From: Acetobacteraceae bacterium
GTDB lineage: Bacteria; Pseudomonadota; Alphaproteobacteria; Acetobacterales; Acetobacteraceae
Direction: 5' to 3'
NCBI GenBank assembly: GCA_030039695.1
Contig: JASHVB010000925.1
Span: 1-5,705, forward strand
DNA length: 5,705 nucleotides
The notes below the pieces were generated by a model. The model had not been told where the DNA came from. It saw only the letters and a list, made by a program, of their open reading frames with translations, and made no database searches. Both the position numbers and the translations under genes were made by a program. This document shows, one piece after another, positions 4,633-5,705 of this stretch. Each line of letters opens with the position of its first letter. Positions within the stretch are counted from its first letter, which is position 1.

Positions 4633-5705
4633 ATGAGCGCTCAACAAAGCTTGGCGCTGGCCTCGCCGGCGCCGTCAAACAATATCATCATCAATGTGCG
4701 ATGCAGCTTGCGGATCGAGGCAGACCAGCGCGTGATCGTGGTTGGCGGACTACCGGTGCATCATTATTGCGCTCAGGATATGATCGCGGAGGCTTATGCG
4801 ATGGTGTTCCTGGTGGATTCCGGCTTCGCGCAGCAGACGGACGTGGCGCGGGCGTTTGATCGATCGGTGCGCACTGTGCGACGGTATCAAAGACGCTACG
4901 CGCGGGGTGGGATGGCAGCTCTTGCGCAGGATGCGGGCTGGCGCCCCGGACGGCGGCGTATCTCCGGGAAGCGTCTGTGCAGTATTGCGACCCTGAAAAG
5001 CCAGGGCATGAGCAACCGGGCGATCGCGCATCGGCTTGGTGTCAGTGAGAACGCCGTCCGCAAGTTGGTCGGACCTTCACAGCGCGCCGGGTCTGCGCAA
5101 CTTGCGTTGACTGCAAGCGCCGCAGACTTGAAGCCACCGACGACGCGCGTGGCGTCTGCAACATCGGGCGGTGATGATACGGACGCTGGCGCATCCGCTG
5201 CGAGCAATGCTGACGACTGCGATCCGAGTGTCGCGCCTGCAGATGACAATGAGCCGGTTCCGATCAGCCTCGACCACGACCCGAGTGATCGGAGCTTTGA
5301 TCGGCAGCTCGCCCATCTGGGGCTGCTCGATGATGCGGCACCGCTGTTTGGCGACGGGACAGTTGCCGGTCTTGGCGTCCTGGTTGCTCTCCCCTGCCTG
5401 ATGGCGAGCGGAGTGTTTCGGATCAGTCGCAAGCTTTACGGCGATGTCGGTCCGGCGTTTTACGGCCTGCGCAACACGTTGCTGACGCTCCTGCTCATGG
5501 CGCTGCTGCGCGTCAAGCGGCCCGAGCATCTGAAGGAGAGAGACCCCGCCGCGTTGGGCCGGCTTTTGGGGCTCGACCGGGCGCCGGAAGTCAAGACGCT
5601 CCGGCGCAAGCTCACACGCCTTGCCGCGTATGGTTGCGCCGAGCAGTTGGGCCAGGAGCTTGCGCGGGAGCGGGTCAATCGGCGGGGACATCTCATGGGG
5701 TTCTT
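4633..5705 (+). CDS. Transposase-like protein, N-terminal 357 residues (runs off the window)
   Basis: This frame is open from 4576 and has no stop before the right edge, so the protein is partial. Residues 70-99 (DVARAFDRSVRTVRRYQRRY, then ARGGMAALAQ) form a first helix-turn-helix, and 118-146 (IATLKSQGMSNRAIAHRLGV, then SENAVRKLV) a second; both look DNA-binding. An acidic Ala/Asp/Ser-rich linker follows (about 175-220). Residues 226-330 (LAHLGLLDDAAPLF, then YGDVGPAFYGLRNTLLTLLL, RVKRPEHLKE, LGRLLGLDRAPEVKTLRRKL) resemble the middle region of a group of large proteobacterial proteins annotated as putative transposases. The catalytic part would lie downstream, outside the window. I use the ATG at 4633; GTG at 4624 and TTG at 4585 are in-frame alternatives, and none has a good Shine-Dalgarno. 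The element probably begins near 4480. Family recognition is from memory, so the exact IS family is not stated. Confidence 0.75.
   Translation, partial: MSAQQSLALASPAPSNNIIINVRCSLRIEADQRVIVVGGLPVHHYCAQDMIAEAYAMVFLVDSGFAQQTDVARAFDRSVRTVRRYQRRYARGGMAALAQDAGWRPGRRRISGKRLCSIATLKSQGMSNRAIAHRLGVSENAVRKLVGPSQRAGSAQLALTASAADLKPPTTRVASATSGGDDTDAGASAASNADDCDPSVAPADDNEPVPISLDHDPSDRSFDRQLAHLGLLDDAAPLFGDGTVAGLGVLVALPCLMASGVFRISRKLYGDVGPAFYGLRNTLLTLLLMALLRVKRPEHLKERDPAALGRLLGLDRAPEVKTLRRKLTRLAAYGCAEQLGQELARERVNRRGHLMGF

Noticed and set aside
1..5705. CRISPR array, tRNA, rRNA or recognisable defence system
   Set aside because: No regularly spaced repeats, cloverleaf-like segments or rRNA-like conserved stretches were seen, and no gene matches a known defence protein.

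Overview
The window is GC-rich, with Shine-Dalgarno sequences, lipoboxes and protein families typical of an alphaproteobacterium. The combination of small exported proteins and a MoeB/DsrE pair suggests something like an acetic-acid-bacterium relative (Acetobacteraceae), but this is an inference from general resemblance and no marker gene is present. It looks like accessory or decaying chromosomal DNA: a few intact small genes lie between gene remnants and an insertion element.

Layout. At 63-762 are two small minus-strand genes for exported proteins: a secreted glycine-rich protein and a lipoprotein. A 134-bp divergent spacer separates them from a plus-strand DUF190 (PII-like) gene at 897-1247, which has a clear ribosome binding site. 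A convergent minus-strand reading frame of unknown function (1211-1603) overlaps its 3' end; it has no start at its 5' side and abuts a hairpin that closely resembles the right-end/omega-RNA hairpin of IS200/IS605-family (TnpB) elements (1596-1617). Next comes a plus-strand pair with overlapping ends: a MoeB/ThiF/HesA-type adenylyltransferase (1718-2536) and a DsrE-like protein (2526-2906). Together they suggest sulfur-carrier activation and sulfur relay.

From about 2910 to 3960 the minus strand holds wreckage. Read across several frameshifts and stop codons, it shows the conserved blocks of an ABC-2 polysaccharide-export permease (Wzm type). The first few dozen codons of its partner ATPase (Wzt type) follow a few bases later, and then an unidentified coding-like fragment. 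An apparently intact small lipoprotein gene (4019-4378, minus) lies upstream of the wrecked exporter.

From about 4480 to the right edge the window enters what looks like an insertion element. A 5' region with several short inverted repeats precedes a plus-strand reading frame that opens at 4633 and is still open at the last base. It encodes the N-terminal ~357 residues of a transposase-like protein with two helix-turn-helix segments and an acidic, low-complexity linker.

I found no CRISPR array, tRNA, rRNA or convincing new defence system. The most informative observations are the decayed Wzm/Wzt exporter, the IS605-type hairpin stranded next to moeB, and the MoeB-DsrE couple.
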